This document shows, piece after piece, positions 1-9,344 of a stretch of DNA of 37,302 nt (the first letter of the stretch is position 1; every line of letters starts with the position of its first letter). The stretch is from Micromonosporaceae bacterium (lineage in GTDB: Bacteria; Actinomycetota; Actinomycetes; Mycobacteriales; Micromonosporaceae). Below the pieces are notes generated by a model, which was not told where the DNA came from, searched no databases, and saw nothing but the letters and a program-made list of their open reading frames with translations. The stretch is taken from assembly GCA_016880465.1 (NCBI GenBank), contig JAEHDK010000003.1:1-37302 (forward strand), given 5' to 3'. The translations under genes and the position numbers were made by a program.

Positions 1-1
1 C

Positions 2-29
2 GGGTGGGTGGGTGGGTGGGTGGGTGGGT
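2..29. repeat. (GGGT)7 tetranucleotide tandem repeat at window edge; G-quadruplex-capable
   Basis: Seven uninterrupted GGGT copies read directly at 2-29, followed by GTGTGGG; may extend upstream of window. Confidence 0.95.
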
Positions 30-487
30 GTGTGGGACCGCATCGGGTGGACTCCGCGGAAGCTGCGCGCCTCCACGAGTTGTTGATGGATGTCGTCCGG
101 GCTGCCGCCCTGCTGCAGCCGGACCAGACCGTCGCCGGGCACCCGGTATCGATGTCGCAGGCGTTCGCGCTGCATGAGTTGGACACCGGCACGCCGCTGT
201 CCCAGCGCGACCTGGCCGAGCGGCTGCGGCTGGAGAAGAGCAGCGTCAGCCGGATGGTCGCGGAGATGGAACGCAAGGGACTCCTGGTGCGCGAGCGGGA
301 TCCGGAAAACCACCGGCAGTACCGGCTGCGCCTGACGGACCAGGGTCGCGCCACGCACGCACGGATGGCGTCCACCTTCCACGAACGGTACGAGTGCTGG
401 GTAACCGCGATGACCCGCAGCGAGCGCGCCGCGCTCCTCAAGGGCCTGCCGGCACTGGTCCGGGTCATCCGCCAACACGTCCGGTGA
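8..487 (+). CDS. MarR family transcriptional regulator (start uncertain: GTG at 8, 20, 32 or 47)
   Basis: Winged-helix MarR pattern LSQRDLAERLRLEKSSVSRMVAEMERKGLLVRERDPENHRQYRLRLTDQGR. Confidence 0.85.
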   Translation: MGGWVGGCVGPHRVDSAEAARLHELLMDVVRAAALLQPDQTVAGHPVSMSQAFALHELDTGTPLSQRDLAERLRLEKSSVSRMVAEMERKGLLVRERDPENHRQYRLRLTDQGRATHARMASTFHERYECWVTAMTRSERAALLKGLPALVRVIRQHVR

Positions 488-574
488 ACGGGGTGCCCGT
501 GCGGCCGCCGGGAGGCTGCCACCTGTGTGGTTGCCCGATCGGACCAGTCCGCGGTCACCGCGGTGCGGGGAGGC

Positions 575-817
575 TCAAGAGGGCTGCCGGTCGCGGTAAC
601 GCGACCGACGACGGTGGACTGCTGCGGTAGTCATGAAGACTGCCGCCAGCAGGCCGGGCCCGCAGTGCACCGCGAGAACTCCGGCCAAGCTGGGACCACA
701 CCAGTCGTCGCGGTAGGCGGCTGGGTCGCCGACATCAATGACGAACGGCTCGACGATGGCGCGGGCGACCAGGTACAGACCGAGCATCATCCCCACCAGC
801 CACAGAATCTTCCGCAT
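575..817 (-). CDS. Small membrane/secreted hypothetical protein (MRKILWLVGMMLGLYLVARAIVEPF...)
   Basis: Internal ATG at 817 gives a hydrophobic N-terminus followed by a conserved-looking PFVIDVGDPAAYRDDWCGPSLAGVLAVHCGPG segment. Confidence 0.6.
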   Translation of the reverse strand: MRKILWLVGMMLGLYLVARAIVEPFVIDVGDPAAYRDDWCGPSLAGVLAVHCGPGLLAAVFMTTAAVHRRRSRYRDRQPS

Positions 818-1070
818 GCTGACTCCCGACCGCTGCGGTAGTGCATTGCTGCCTGCGGCTCGACCGTACGTCCAGGCATGCATGCGCCGCATCCCGGCCC
901 TCTCCGCTTTGTCGATGCCGAGTACACGCCGAGAGTCGAATAGTCACCAAGCCTCTTCGACCAGTTGTCGATCTCGACCGGAGGTTCTGCGATCGTCGAT
1001 CTTGGCGATCGTTTGATGCAAGACGCCCTGTGCTGATCGGAGCTGGCAGGATCGTCAGCGTGGAGCAGGT

Positions 1071-1658
1071 ATGAGCCGGCCGTCGCGATCCGGTGCGTCA
1101 CCGTGGGACAGGCGCCACCTGCGCGCCGATCCCGCCAAGCAAAGAAGGTACGAGTTGCTGGCGCAGGGCCCGTTCTTCGCACCGGTCGTGGATCTCGCCA
1201 GCGCCTACGTGGCCGCGGCGATTGCCGACCCGGCCGGTACCGAGGGCGAGTTCTGGGCACTGTCGTGCCTGCCGGGCACTACGCCCCGGCGGCTGTCCGC
1301 ACTGACGATGAGGATCACCGACATCCTGGTGATCTACCAGGTGGAACCGATCGAGACCGCCCTGGTCGAGGCGCTCATGATCGTCGAACGGTCGACGTTC
1401 GAGGCCGGTTTCGGCACTCGCGCGGCTGCGCGCAAACGATACCCACGGCTGCGTTTCACCGACTCCGACTACCACGGCGCCGGGGTGGACCAGATGATGG
1501 TCAGCGGCCCTTGCGAGCAGGTGGTGTGCGCGCTGCGCGACGAGCCAGTGGTCGAGGCCGCCCGTCAGATGGCCGGTCGAATGATGCGTGGTGGCCGGGT
1601 GATGCATTGGCGTGGGCACAATCCGATGCTCGCTGACCACGTACTGGGGCGGGCGTGA
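1071..1658 (+). CDS. Hypothetical protein
   Basis: Complete 195-aa ORF with coherent composition; competing frames are Arg/Pro-rich shadows. Confidence 0.65.
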   Translation: MSRPSRSGASPWDRRHLRADPAKQRRYELLAQGPFFAPVVDLASAYVAAAIADPAGTEGEFWALSCLPGTTPRRLSALTMRITDILVIYQVEPIETALVEALMIVERSTFEAGFGTRAAARKRYPRLRFTDSDYHGAGVDQMMVSGPCEQVVCALRDEPVVEAARQMAGRMMRGGRVMHWRGHNPMLADHVLGRA

Positions 1659-1927
1659 GAAGTACTGCTGACCGGATCGCCGCCGCCGGCGACTGTCGTC
1701 CACCCGGTGGCGCGATGCCGTCGGCGCGGCCGGTTTGGCGGCTGGGCGCTGGTACCCGAGCCGGCCGGCCGGCGAGCCGCAGATCCTGGTCGTCTCAGCG
1801 CCGGACCAGCTGGACGACGAACCGGAACGCGGCGCGAGTAATGCACGCACCGACTCCAATGTCGCGATTGGCCGTGGCGCAACGCCGGCTGCGGTGTCGG
1901 TGGCAACGACGGCATCGGCGGGCCAGA

Positions 1928-2104
1928 TCACGAGTAGCGCAACATCCAGGCGGTGTCCGGGTCGCCGGCTGGCGGTGCGGAGCTCGGCGGGGGATCCTCC
2001 GGAACGGACTCGACCATGTCGTCCGGGTCGATCCTTTCGGGGAGCCGGCGCCACTTCTCAGCGGGCCTGCGGGGTTCGGTGTCCTTCTGCTGTTCAGTGG
2101 CCAG
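1928..2104 (-). CDS. Small hypothetical protein with possible CTG start
   Basis: Reverse strand reads GGAAGGAGGTCCGCC-CTG-GCC-ACT-GAA-CAG: strong Shine-Dalgarno 6 nt before an in-frame CTG; product LATEQQKDTEPRRPAEKWRRLPERIDPDDMVESVPEDPPPSSAPPAGDPDTAWMLRYS. The ATG at 2143 has no visible SD. Confidence 0.5.
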   Translation of the reverse strand: MATEQQKDTEPRRPAEKWRRLPERIDPDDMVESVPEDPPPSSAPPAGDPDTAWMLRYS

Positions 2105-2214
2105 GGCGGACCTCCTTCCAGGAGTGTGCCTGATGAGGGGCATCGTCGGACATCGCCATCACGATCCTCAGGGCAATCTAGGAACAATCCTTTCCCCATA
2201 TTGCTCCTAGTCTT

Positions 2215-2466
2215 CTCCGGCATCGAGATCCCCCGGGCCGACCTCGACTACGTCAACGACCGGCTCGCCGACGCCCGCTGGCCCGGTGAGGTGCCCGGCG
2301 TGGGTGGACCCGCGGCGTACCGCTGGGCTACCTGAAGGAGCTCGCCGAGTTCGACGCCGGCGTGTCCGGCACGGTCGCCAGCCTCGACGGCAAGCACGTG
2401 ATCGGCGTACACGTGGTGACCGATCCGCTGACCGCCGCGAACGTCTCGGCGCGTTCGGCCCGGTGA
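2215..2466 (+). pseudogene. Epoxide hydrolase N-terminal domain remnant, frameshifted and truncated
   Basis: FSGIEIPRADLDYVNDRLADARWPGEVPGVG in one frame continues as WTRGVPLGYLKELAEF in another after a 1-nt loss near 2303; no alpha/beta-hydrolase domain follows. Confidence 0.7.
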
Positions 2467-2520
2467 GCGCCGCTGACATCCAATTGTCCGCCTACCCAAG
2501 CATCTGCCTGCCGTGGCGGA

Positions 2521-3054
2521 CTACGGTGTGCCCATCGACACGTGGTCCCGCAGCCGTTGAAGCAGCACGGCATCGGTCGCGACCGCTCGCCGGTAGCTGG
2601 CCAAGCCGAGGGCCACGGTGACTACCGCCACGACGGCGAAGCCGACCGCGGCTCCTGACGTCTCAGCGCCGGCCGGGCAAGCCGCGTTGCTGCGGAGCGC
2701 GGCCGAAATCGCCAGCGCGCCCAGAAACAGGCCGTAGAACGGCAGCTTGGTCCACCGGTGACGGCGTACCTCGTCATCGATCGCGAACCCGGGCACGCCA
2801 TGGGTCTCGGCAATGCGCGCACGTAGTTCGGCGATCTCGTCGGCCTGCCGATCGAGGCGGTAGGCAACCGACCCCAAGGCGGCCAGGAGCACGCCCGCGG
2901 CAACCAACGGCATGGCGGGGATCAGTCGGACGCCGGGCCAGCACCCCGCCGGTGCACCCGGAAGGACCGCAAAGAGGATACCGAGAAGGACTGCACCGGC
3001 ACCGGCGGTCCGGAGCTCACGGCGGGTTTGAGACGTTGCCGTCCGGGTACTCAT
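2521..3054 (-). CDS. Integral membrane hypothetical protein
   Basis: 177 aa with several hydrophobic segments (AVLLGILFAVLPG, LIPAMPLVAAGVLLAALGSVAY, LPFYGLFLGALAISAAL, AVGFAVVAVVTVALGLASY). Confidence 0.7.
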   Translation of the reverse strand: MSTRTATSQTRRELRTAGAGAVLLGILFAVLPGAPAGCWPGVRLIPAMPLVAAGVLLAALGSVAYRLDRQADEIAELRARIAETHGVPGFAIDDEVRRHRWTKLPFYGLFLGALAISAALRSNAACPAGAETSGAAVGFAVVAVVTVALGLASYRRAVATDAVLLQRLRDHVSMGTP

Positions 3055-3152
3055 CGCGCCACCCCGATCGACGTGTGTTGCTCCAGACTACGGTCCGACC
3101 GGGTGCCGCGCAGCGCACGGCACCCGGCAAGATCGTCAAATTCTGAGCTCGT

Positions 3153-3761
3153 TCAGCAGTTCCGCGCGACCACTCGTGCGCCCTTGAATGCACCAGTGTA
3201 GCCGAACTTCAATTCAAGGCACTCGCCCGGATCGACGAGGTACGCATAGTTGTTGATCGCCTCCCAGACGACGTAGGCCAGACCTGCGCAGATGACCGCG
3301 CCAATGATCGTTTCGACGAGCATGGCACAGATGGCGGCGGACGCGCCCGCGTAGCCGAGCCCGATCAGCCAGTGGATGTCATTGCGGTTGAGGTACAGGT
3401 AGATGTTCCAACCCACCCCGACTGTCCACTCCGTGCCGGACCGGCCCGAAGCCATGACCTCGGCCGGGAGCCCAGCGCCTAGCGAGCCGTCCGGGTTGAT
3501 CCAGACACACGTGACCTCGCCCTTGGGCGACTCCGCACACACTTGTGGACCCGCGCTGTCCACCGGGTTCGTGCGGACCATCCCCTGCGCCGCAAGCGAC
3601 TCGAAACTGGCGGGTAGAGCCGACGGTTGGTTTGCGCTGGCTGAGTCCGGCCGGCCCTGGGCCTGTGCCGGAGCGGCCTGTGCCGGAGCCGCGAATGCGA
3701 CTGTGCTGACCACCCCTACAGCTATACACAGCAGTTTGCCGCGTAGACCGATGATATTCAC
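3153..3761 (-). CDS. Secreted hypothetical protein
   Basis: GTG start at 3761 preceded by GAGGAGG; signal peptide VNIIGLRGKLLCIAVGVVSTVAFAAPAQAAPA; C-terminal hydrophobic, Cys-containing region. Confidence 0.7.
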   Translation of the reverse strand: MNIIGLRGKLLCIAVGVVSTVAFAAPAQAAPAQAQGRPDSASANQPSALPASFESLAAQGMVRTNPVDSAGPQVCAESPKGEVTCVWINPDGSLGAGLPAEVMASGRSGTEWTVGVGWNIYLYLNRNDIHWLIGLGYAGASAAICAMLVETIIGAVICAGLAYVVWEAINNYAYLVDPGECLELKFGYTGAFKGARVVARNC

Positions 3762-4035
3762 CGGGGGGCCTCCTCTCCGCTGGTCTGTTTCGTGCCGTCC
3801 CGGCGGGCCCAGCTGCGACGACACCCTCGATATCGACGCTAGTGACGAGTCCCAGGTACCGGGAAGGGCCATCGATCGATGTGGCAACGTGGCGCCAACC
3901 CCCTGGCGCGGCCATCGACGACGGTGGCAACGCGACGCCAATCTTGCGGGCCTGCGGACCTGGCCTTGTCGGTCTACTTGCCCTGCGGCAACATGTCCAT
4001 TAGGACGTCCACCTGCAAGCTCGGGGAGGCAGCTG

Positions 4036-4233
4036 GTGGTCGATGAACAGGTGGCAAAATCTGCTGGGCAGATAACTGGACTGCACGTTCGCATCCTTCG
4101 ACGCATCGTTCGCGGGGAGAGCTACCAGCGCATCGCGACAGTCGAGTACGTCAGCAAGCGAACCGTCTGCCGGCAGGTGGCTGAGCTCAAGCAGCTGGCC
4201 GGCGTGAGCAGCAGCGTCGGCCTTGGCATTTGA
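4036..4233 (+). pseudogene. LuxR-type HTH protein, C-terminally truncated
   Basis: [65 protein letters not shown] resembles a LuxR HTH; GGGGAGG precedes GTG; stop lies at the junction with ABC-ATPase homology. Confidence 0.5.
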
Positions 4234-4586
4234 GGCGCGGGATCCCGGTGCGGGAGCGACGCAGCCGTGCGCGGGACGCGCTGGATCGGGTCGGCCTCGC
4301 GGGTCGGCTGAGCGCGCTGCCGTGCCAACTGTCGGGCGGTGAAAGGCAGCGGGTAGCGATCGCTCGTGGCCTGGTAGGAAGGCCGAGCCTGCTGTTGTGC
4401 GACGAACCGACGGGCAACCTGGACACCGACTCCGCCGGCGGTGTGCTGGGCCTTATCGAGTCATTGTGGCGCGACGGCATGACTGTCGTTCTGGTGACTC
4501 ACGACTCCGCGGTGGCGGCGCGGAGCCGGCGAGCGGTCGAGATCATCGACGGCCTCGTCCGTGACCGGCAGGAGGCCGGGCGGTGA
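4230..4586 (+). pseudogene. ABC transporter ATP-binding protein (MacB/LolD-like), N-terminally truncated
   Basis: Signature [15 protein letters not shown], Walker [13 protein letters not shown] and H-loop LVTHD present; Walker A and Q-loop region absent. Confidence 0.75.
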
Positions 4587-5822
4587 GCGCCCGGCCGCCA
4601 TCGGTGCCGACTGAAACCAGTCACCTGAGGTTGGCCGATCTCCGGTCGGAGATCTTCGCCCGGGGTGCTGCAGCGCCCGGGACGCTCGACGCTCACCAGC
4701 GTCGGCACCGTGTTGGGTGTCGCTGCCCTGGTTGCTGTACTTGGGCTCACGACCACGGTCGGTGGGCAGATCAGCCGACGGTTCGACGCGCTCATCGCCA
4801 CCGAGGTGGTTGTGGACGATACCGGCGGAACCGAGGGCGATCTCGCACCTGTCTCGTTCCCGCCCGATTCCGACGCGCGGATCGCGATGCTCAACGGCGT
4901 ACGTAACGCCGGGGTCGCCTGGACGGTGACGATCGACCGGCGGCTGACCGTGACCGCGTTGCCGTACGCGGCCTCCGGTGGCGAGCAACCGCGGGTTGTC
5001 GCGGCCTCGCCCGGCGCGCTGCTGGCGACCCGGCCGAAACTCGGTGCAGGCCGGCTCTTCGGGGCATTTCATGAGGCCCGCGCCGAACGGGTCGCGGTGC
5101 TTGGCGAGGCGGCCGCTCGCCAACTGGGGGTGACCCGGTTGGAGGCGCAACCGGCGGTCTTCATCGACGGTACGGCGTTCACCGTCGTCGGCGTGCTCAG
5201 TGATGTTGCCCGCCATGCGGACTTGCTCTTCACGGTGATCGTGCCCCGGCGGACCGCGCAGACCCTGTGGGGCCCGCCGTCTGGTTCGGCCCGGGCAACC
5301 ATGCTGATCGACACCGAGCTGGGCGCCGCACGCCAGGTCGCGGGAGAAGCTGCTCTGGCACTGCGGCCGGACCGGCCTGATCTGTTCACGATCACGCCGC
5401 CACCGGATCCGCGAACGCTGCGCGAGGGTGTCACCGGAGACCTCAATCTCCTCCTGCTGCTGTTGGCGGTCGTGTGTCTGGTAATCGGTACCTTCGGAAT
5501 CGCGAATGCAACGCTGGTGTCGGTGCTGGAGCGGGTCCCGGAAATCGGGTTACGCCGCGCGCTTGGTGCCGGCCGTCGGCACATCATCGCGCAGTTCCTC
5601 GGCGAGGGGGCCATGCTCGGCGGGCTCGGTGGCATCATCGGTACCGCTGTCGGGGTCGCCACCGTGGTAGGGGCAGCAGCGGTCCGTGACTGGACTCCGG
5701 TCCTGGCTGGGTGGAGCGTCGGGATCGGCCCTGCCCTGGGCCTGTTGACCGGCCTCGCAGCGGGCATCTACCCGGCGCTGCGGGCGGCGAGCGTCGAGCC
5801 CGTGGTGGCGCTGCAGCGATAG
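4583..5822 (+). pseudogene. MacB/FtsX-like ABC transporter permease with N-terminal frame break (ORF remainder from GTG 4665)
   Basis: N-terminus SARPPSVPTETSHLRLADLRSEIFAR in the frame overlapping the ATPase stop; continues as VLQRPGRSTLTSVGTVLGVAALVAVLG one frame away, with an extra G in the 4662-4665 GGGG run; typical C-terminal FtsX helices. Confidence 0.7.
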
Positions 5823-5991
5823 CGGATGGGGGGCGCGGGTGCACCGCGGCGACAGCCTCGACACATCAGGGCCCTCCCGGGGTTGCCGCCGCACAGCAGA
5901 AGCAGATCCGTGGAGGTGGTTGCGCCGCAGCCCTCAATAGCAGCACGCGGGCGGGAATCGCGGGGTTCCGCTGTATGGCGCGTCGGCCTGC

Positions 5992-7092
5992 TCAGGCCGG
6001 CAGGTCCAGGTCAAGGTCGAGCCAGCTGGCGAGGTCCTTGATCTCGCCGGTCACCGCGGCGGTCGTCGGCTTGGTGAAAGGGACGTCCTGGTGGATCGCG
6101 TCGACCCGGAGCACGCGGGCTTTGCGGTCGGCCGTGGCGTCGAGCTTGCCCACCAGCCGGTCGCCGTAGAGGATCGGCAGGGCGTAGAACCCCCAACGTC
6201 GTTTGGCGGCCGGCTTGTACATCTCCAGGGCGTAGTCGAACTCGAAGAGTTCGAGCGTGCGTTTGCGGTCGTAGACCAGCCGGTCGAACGGGGACAGCAG
6301 GGCAGCCCGTCCGGCGAACGGCTGGCCCAGTTGCGCGGGATCGACGCGCCAGACGCCCCTGACTCCCTCGACCACGGCCGGTTCACCCACGTCGCCCACG
6401 TCCGACGGCTCCACCGGACATTCCGGTCCCTGCGTACGGGCGATACCCAGCGCGCGCAGCCGCCGCTCGTTGCGGATGCGCAGTGCCTTGTCCTCGGGCA
6501 CGACCTCGTCGGGGTAGACCCGGGTCGCCAGGTCCCACAGGCGTTCGCGACCGTCCCGGCCGGCGATCGCGACCTCGCCGCGCAGCACCATGAAATCCAG
6601 CAACATGGACACGTTGCGGTCGTCATTCCACCCGGTGGATCCCCACCGCACCTGGCAGGTATCGGGAAGCGCCGACAACGGCAGCGGGCCGTCGGCGTCG
6701 AGCCGGTCGAGGATGTCGCGGCGGCACGCGTCGTTGGCGCGTACCCAGTCCCGCTGGCTCTCCCGCCAGCCGCGCTGCCCGGCGCGCGTCGACCACGCGG
6801 CCATCTCCGCTCGGTAGAGCGCCAGGTCCTCCCCGGGCCGGATCATCCCCCGGAGCTCGATGAGCGTCCGGTCCTCGAGGGCGGTCGCCAGCTCGGCCGG
6901 GGCGTATGGCGACCCGAGACGACTCCACGCCACCAGGTCGACGCTGGGCGCGACCGCGGCCGTCAGGTCGACCTGGAGCAGGGTCAGGTGGCGTACGACG
7001 TCGAGCAGCGCCGCCGGCCGCCGGCGGTCCAGGAGCTGAGCGCGTACGGCGATCCGGCGCGCGTCACGTGGCGAGAGCTGGTGGACGATCAC
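5992..7092 (-). CDS. Winged helix DNA-binding protein, YcaQ/AlkX-type (HTH_42 family)
   Basis: MIVHQLSPRDARRIAVRAQLLDRRRPAALLDVVRHLTLLQVDLTAAVAPS... GFYALPILYGDRLVGKLDATADRKARVLRV. Confidence 0.85.
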   Translation of the reverse strand: MIVHQLSPRDARRIAVRAQLLDRRRPAALLDVVRHLTLLQVDLTAAVAPSVDLVAWSRLGSPYAPAELATALEDRTLIELRGMIRPGEDLALYRAEMAAWSTRAGQRGWRESQRDWVRANDACRRDILDRLDADGPLPLSALPDTCQVRWGSTGWNDDRNVSMLLDFMVLRGEVAIAGRDGRERLWDLATRVYPDEVVPEDKALRIRNERRLRALGIARTQGPECPVEPSDVGDVGEPAVVEGVRGVWRVDPAQLGQPFAGRAALLSPFDRLVYDRKRTLELFEFDYALEMYKPAAKRRWGFYALPILYGDRLVGKLDATADRKARVLRVDAIHQDVPFTKPTTAAVTGEIKDLASWLDLDLDLPA

Positions 7093-7102
7093 GCTTCCAA
7101 CC

Positions 7103-7319
7103 TCAAGATCGCCGAGAGGCCCTGTCGAAGATGTTCAGCAGAACATAACCCACGCCGCCGACGATCGCCACGATCGTGAACGCCACCCAGAACGGAAGGC
7201 CCGTGACGTCTGACAAGACGTACGCGATGATGGGCAACGATGCCCGCGACGACGGCGACCCAGGTCAATACGGTAGTGATGCGATACCGGTCGATCGCAA
7301 TCTGGCGCAGGTCGGCCAC
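7103..7319 (-). pseudogene. Small two-TM membrane protein with a frame break
   Basis: VADLRQIAIDRYRITTVLTWVAVVAG in one frame, then SLPIIAYVLSDVTGLPFWVAFTIVAIVGGVGYVLLNIFDRASRRS* in another; consistent with one extra base in the CGGGCATCG stretch near 7230. Confidence 0.6.
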
Positions 7320-7353
7320 CGAACGGTCCGAGCCCACCCGCCGGGCAGGTGAC

Positions 7354-7367
7354 GGGACCAAAGACCC
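7354..7367. promoter_or_regulatory. DosR-box-like palindrome GGGACCAAAGACCC
   Basis: 12/14 match to the core GGGACTWWAGTCCC of the published mycobacterial DosR motif; about 90 nt upstream of the hsp20 start. Confidence 0.45.
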
Positions 7368-7455
7368 GACCTCTCGCGCCGTTATGCCATGAGCGCTGCG
7401 ATGCAGCGGTGTTCAGATGGAGGTGATGGAACCCGAGGGAGAGGAGGTGGCAACG

Positions 7456-7854
7456 ATGAGCGCGTTGGTGCCGCGTCTGTTCGGCGATATCAGCGACTGG
7501 TTCGAGACGGACCTTCCGCTGCGTACCGGGCACACGATAAGGGTCGAGGACTTCCTCGGCGAGAACGAGTACGTGGTGCGCGCCGAGCTGCCCGGCCTGG
7601 AACCCGAGAAGGACATCCAGGTGACGGTGAACAACGGGGTGCTGAGCATCCACGCCGAGCGTCACGAGCAGACGCAGAGCAGGAGCCGCACCGAGTTCCG
7701 CTACGGCATGCTGCAGCGGTCCGTACGGTTGCCGGCCAGCGCCGACGAGACCAAGATCAAGGCCGAGTACGGCAAAGGCATCCTGCAGATCACTGTGCCG
7801 CTTACGGCGGCGGAACCGACCGGGCGCCAGATTCCGGTGACCCCGTCCGCGTGA
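7456..7854 (+). CDS. Hsp20/alpha-crystallin family small heat shock protein
   Basis: Alpha-crystallin domain IRVEDFLGENEYVVRAELPGLEPEKDIQVTVNNGVLSIHAERHEQ...GILQITVPL; GAGGAGG RBS before ATG 7456. Confidence 0.93.
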   Translation: MSALVPRLFGDISDWFETDLPLRTGHTIRVEDFLGENEYVVRAELPGLEPEKDIQVTVNNGVLSIHAERHEQTQSRSRTEFRYGMLQRSVRLPASADETKIKAEYGKGILQITVPLTAAEPTGRQIPVTPSA

Positions 7855-7920
7855 GCGGACACCGCGGGCCGCGCCGGCTACTGCCAGCGCGGCCCGCCGC
7901 GACAGATCAGGAGGTGTGAT

Positions 7921-8190
7921 ATGCCGGCCATGAAGCGCTGGACCGTCGAGGTCTACCTCGACGAGGACGACGGCCGCACCTACGCCGAGGCACGCTTGCA
8001 CAGCGGAGCCGACACCCGTCTCGTGGGTGTGGGCCGGGCGAAGTTGAACCCGGCGGACGACGACATCCCGGAGATCGGCGACGAGTTGGCCGCTGCCCGA
8101 GCGCTGTCGGATCTCGGCCACCGGCTGCTGATCGCGGCCGCCGCCGACATCGCGGCGGTCAGGCACGAAGACGTCGAGTTGACGGCTTAG
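7921..8190 (+). CDS. DUF1876 domain-containing protein
   Basis: KRWTVEVYLDEDDGRTYAEARLHSGADTRLVGVGRAKLNPADDDIPEIGDELAAARALSDLGHRLL; AGGAGGTGT RBS. Confidence 0.9.
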   Translation: MPAMKRWTVEVYLDEDDGRTYAEARLHSGADTRLVGVGRAKLNPADDDIPEIGDELAAARALSDLGHRLLIAAAADIAAVRHEDVELTA

Positions 8191-8315
8191 CGGTGTGCGC
8201 TGGGCGCTGATCCGGGCCCGTCGTTGCCCTGTTCGCTCGACGCGTACACCGGATTTCCGGGAGTGATGCGCGCTTGGCGTCGCGCGGTGGTCAGCGCCCA
8301 CGGGAGGTGAGATCG

Positions 8316-9161
8316 GTGGTTGACGTTCAGTATCCCGTCGTCGTGGGTGTGGACGGATCGCCCGCCGCCTTGCACGCCCTGGGGTTCGCTGCCGCGGAGG
8401 CATCGGCTCGCGGTGTGCCGCTGCAGATCGTGCACGCGGAGCGTTTGACGATCGGCACCTCTTCCCGCGCCGTGCTCGACGACGCGCGGGCCCGGGTGCT
8501 GAAGCGCTATCCAGCAACGTCCATCCACGCAGTTGTCGTCCACGGTGGACCGGCGTCCGTACTCGTCGAGGCATCCGGCCATGCCGTGGTGACCGTCGTC
8601 GGTTGCCGGGGACTCGGCGGGTTGGCGGGCCTGGTGGCCGGTTCGGTCAGCGCCGACGTGGCCACCCACGGACACGGTGCGGTGGTCGTCGTGCGCGGCC
8701 CGCACTATCTGCCCTCTGGGCGGCCCGTGCTGCTCGGGGTTGACGCGACGACCGGTGGCGACCAAGCCGTCGGCTACGCCTTCGAGGAGGCCGCACTGCG
8801 CGCAGTACCGCTACGTGCGCTCTACGCCTGGACCCATACGCCGATCAGCGATCTGGGCGAGGTCGCCCCACCCGGATACCGCATGGCGGAGGTGGAGGAG
8901 CAGTCGTGGTTCCAGCTTGCGGCCGCGCTGGCCGGCTGGCTGGAGAAGTACCCCGGTGTCGCCGTCACGCCCTCGCTGGTACACAGCCGGCATCCGGCCA
9001 AGAAGCTGATCGCCGCAGCCCTCGATGTCGACCTGGTTGTCGTGGGCTCGCGCGGTTTGGGCGCGCTGGACGGCCTGCTGGGTGGCTCGGTCGGCCACGC
9101 GCTCACCCACCGGGTGCCGTGCCCGGTGGCCATCGTGCACCCCGATACCGCCTTCCGCTGA
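8316..9161 (+). CDS. Universal stress protein, tandem UspA domains
   Basis: Two UspA units (VVVGVDGSPAALHALGFA...; VLLGVDATTGGDQAVGYAFEEA...LVVVGSRGLGALDGLLGGSVGHALTHRVPCPVAIVH). Confidence 0.92.
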   Translation: MVDVQYPVVVGVDGSPAALHALGFAAAEASARGVPLQIVHAERLTIGTSSRAVLDDARARVLKRYPATSIHAVVVHGGPASVLVEASGHAVVTVVGCRGLGGLAGLVAGSVSADVATHGHGAVVVVRGPHYLPSGRPVLLGVDATTGGDQAVGYAFEEAALRAVPLRALYAWTHTPISDLGEVAPPGYRMAEVEEQSWFQLAAALAGWLEKYPGVAVTPSLVHSRHPAKKLIAAALDVDLVVVGSRGLGALDGLLGGSVGHALTHRVPCPVAIVHPDTAFR

Positions 9162-9344
9162 GTCCGTGGGCACGGTTCGGTGCACCGGGCGGGGCTCGGT
9201 GTAGACGGTAGTGCCGGGTGCGGCCACGGCGGCGTACGCATCAGGAAGCATGAAGCCATGATCTGGGCCGTCGCAACGAGTGCACAATTGATCGTGATGG
9301 GGGGTCGCTGCGGCCCATGCGGCGGAGTGCGGCAGACTGTGGTC

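Noticed and set aside
1098-2054. 318-aa minus-strand ORF
   Set aside because: Opposes the better 1071-1658 plus-strand ORF; Arg/His/Pro-rich, no domain signal
7135-8574. 479-aa minus-strand ORF
   Set aside because: Antisense to Hsp20, DUF1876 and Usp genes; shadow composition
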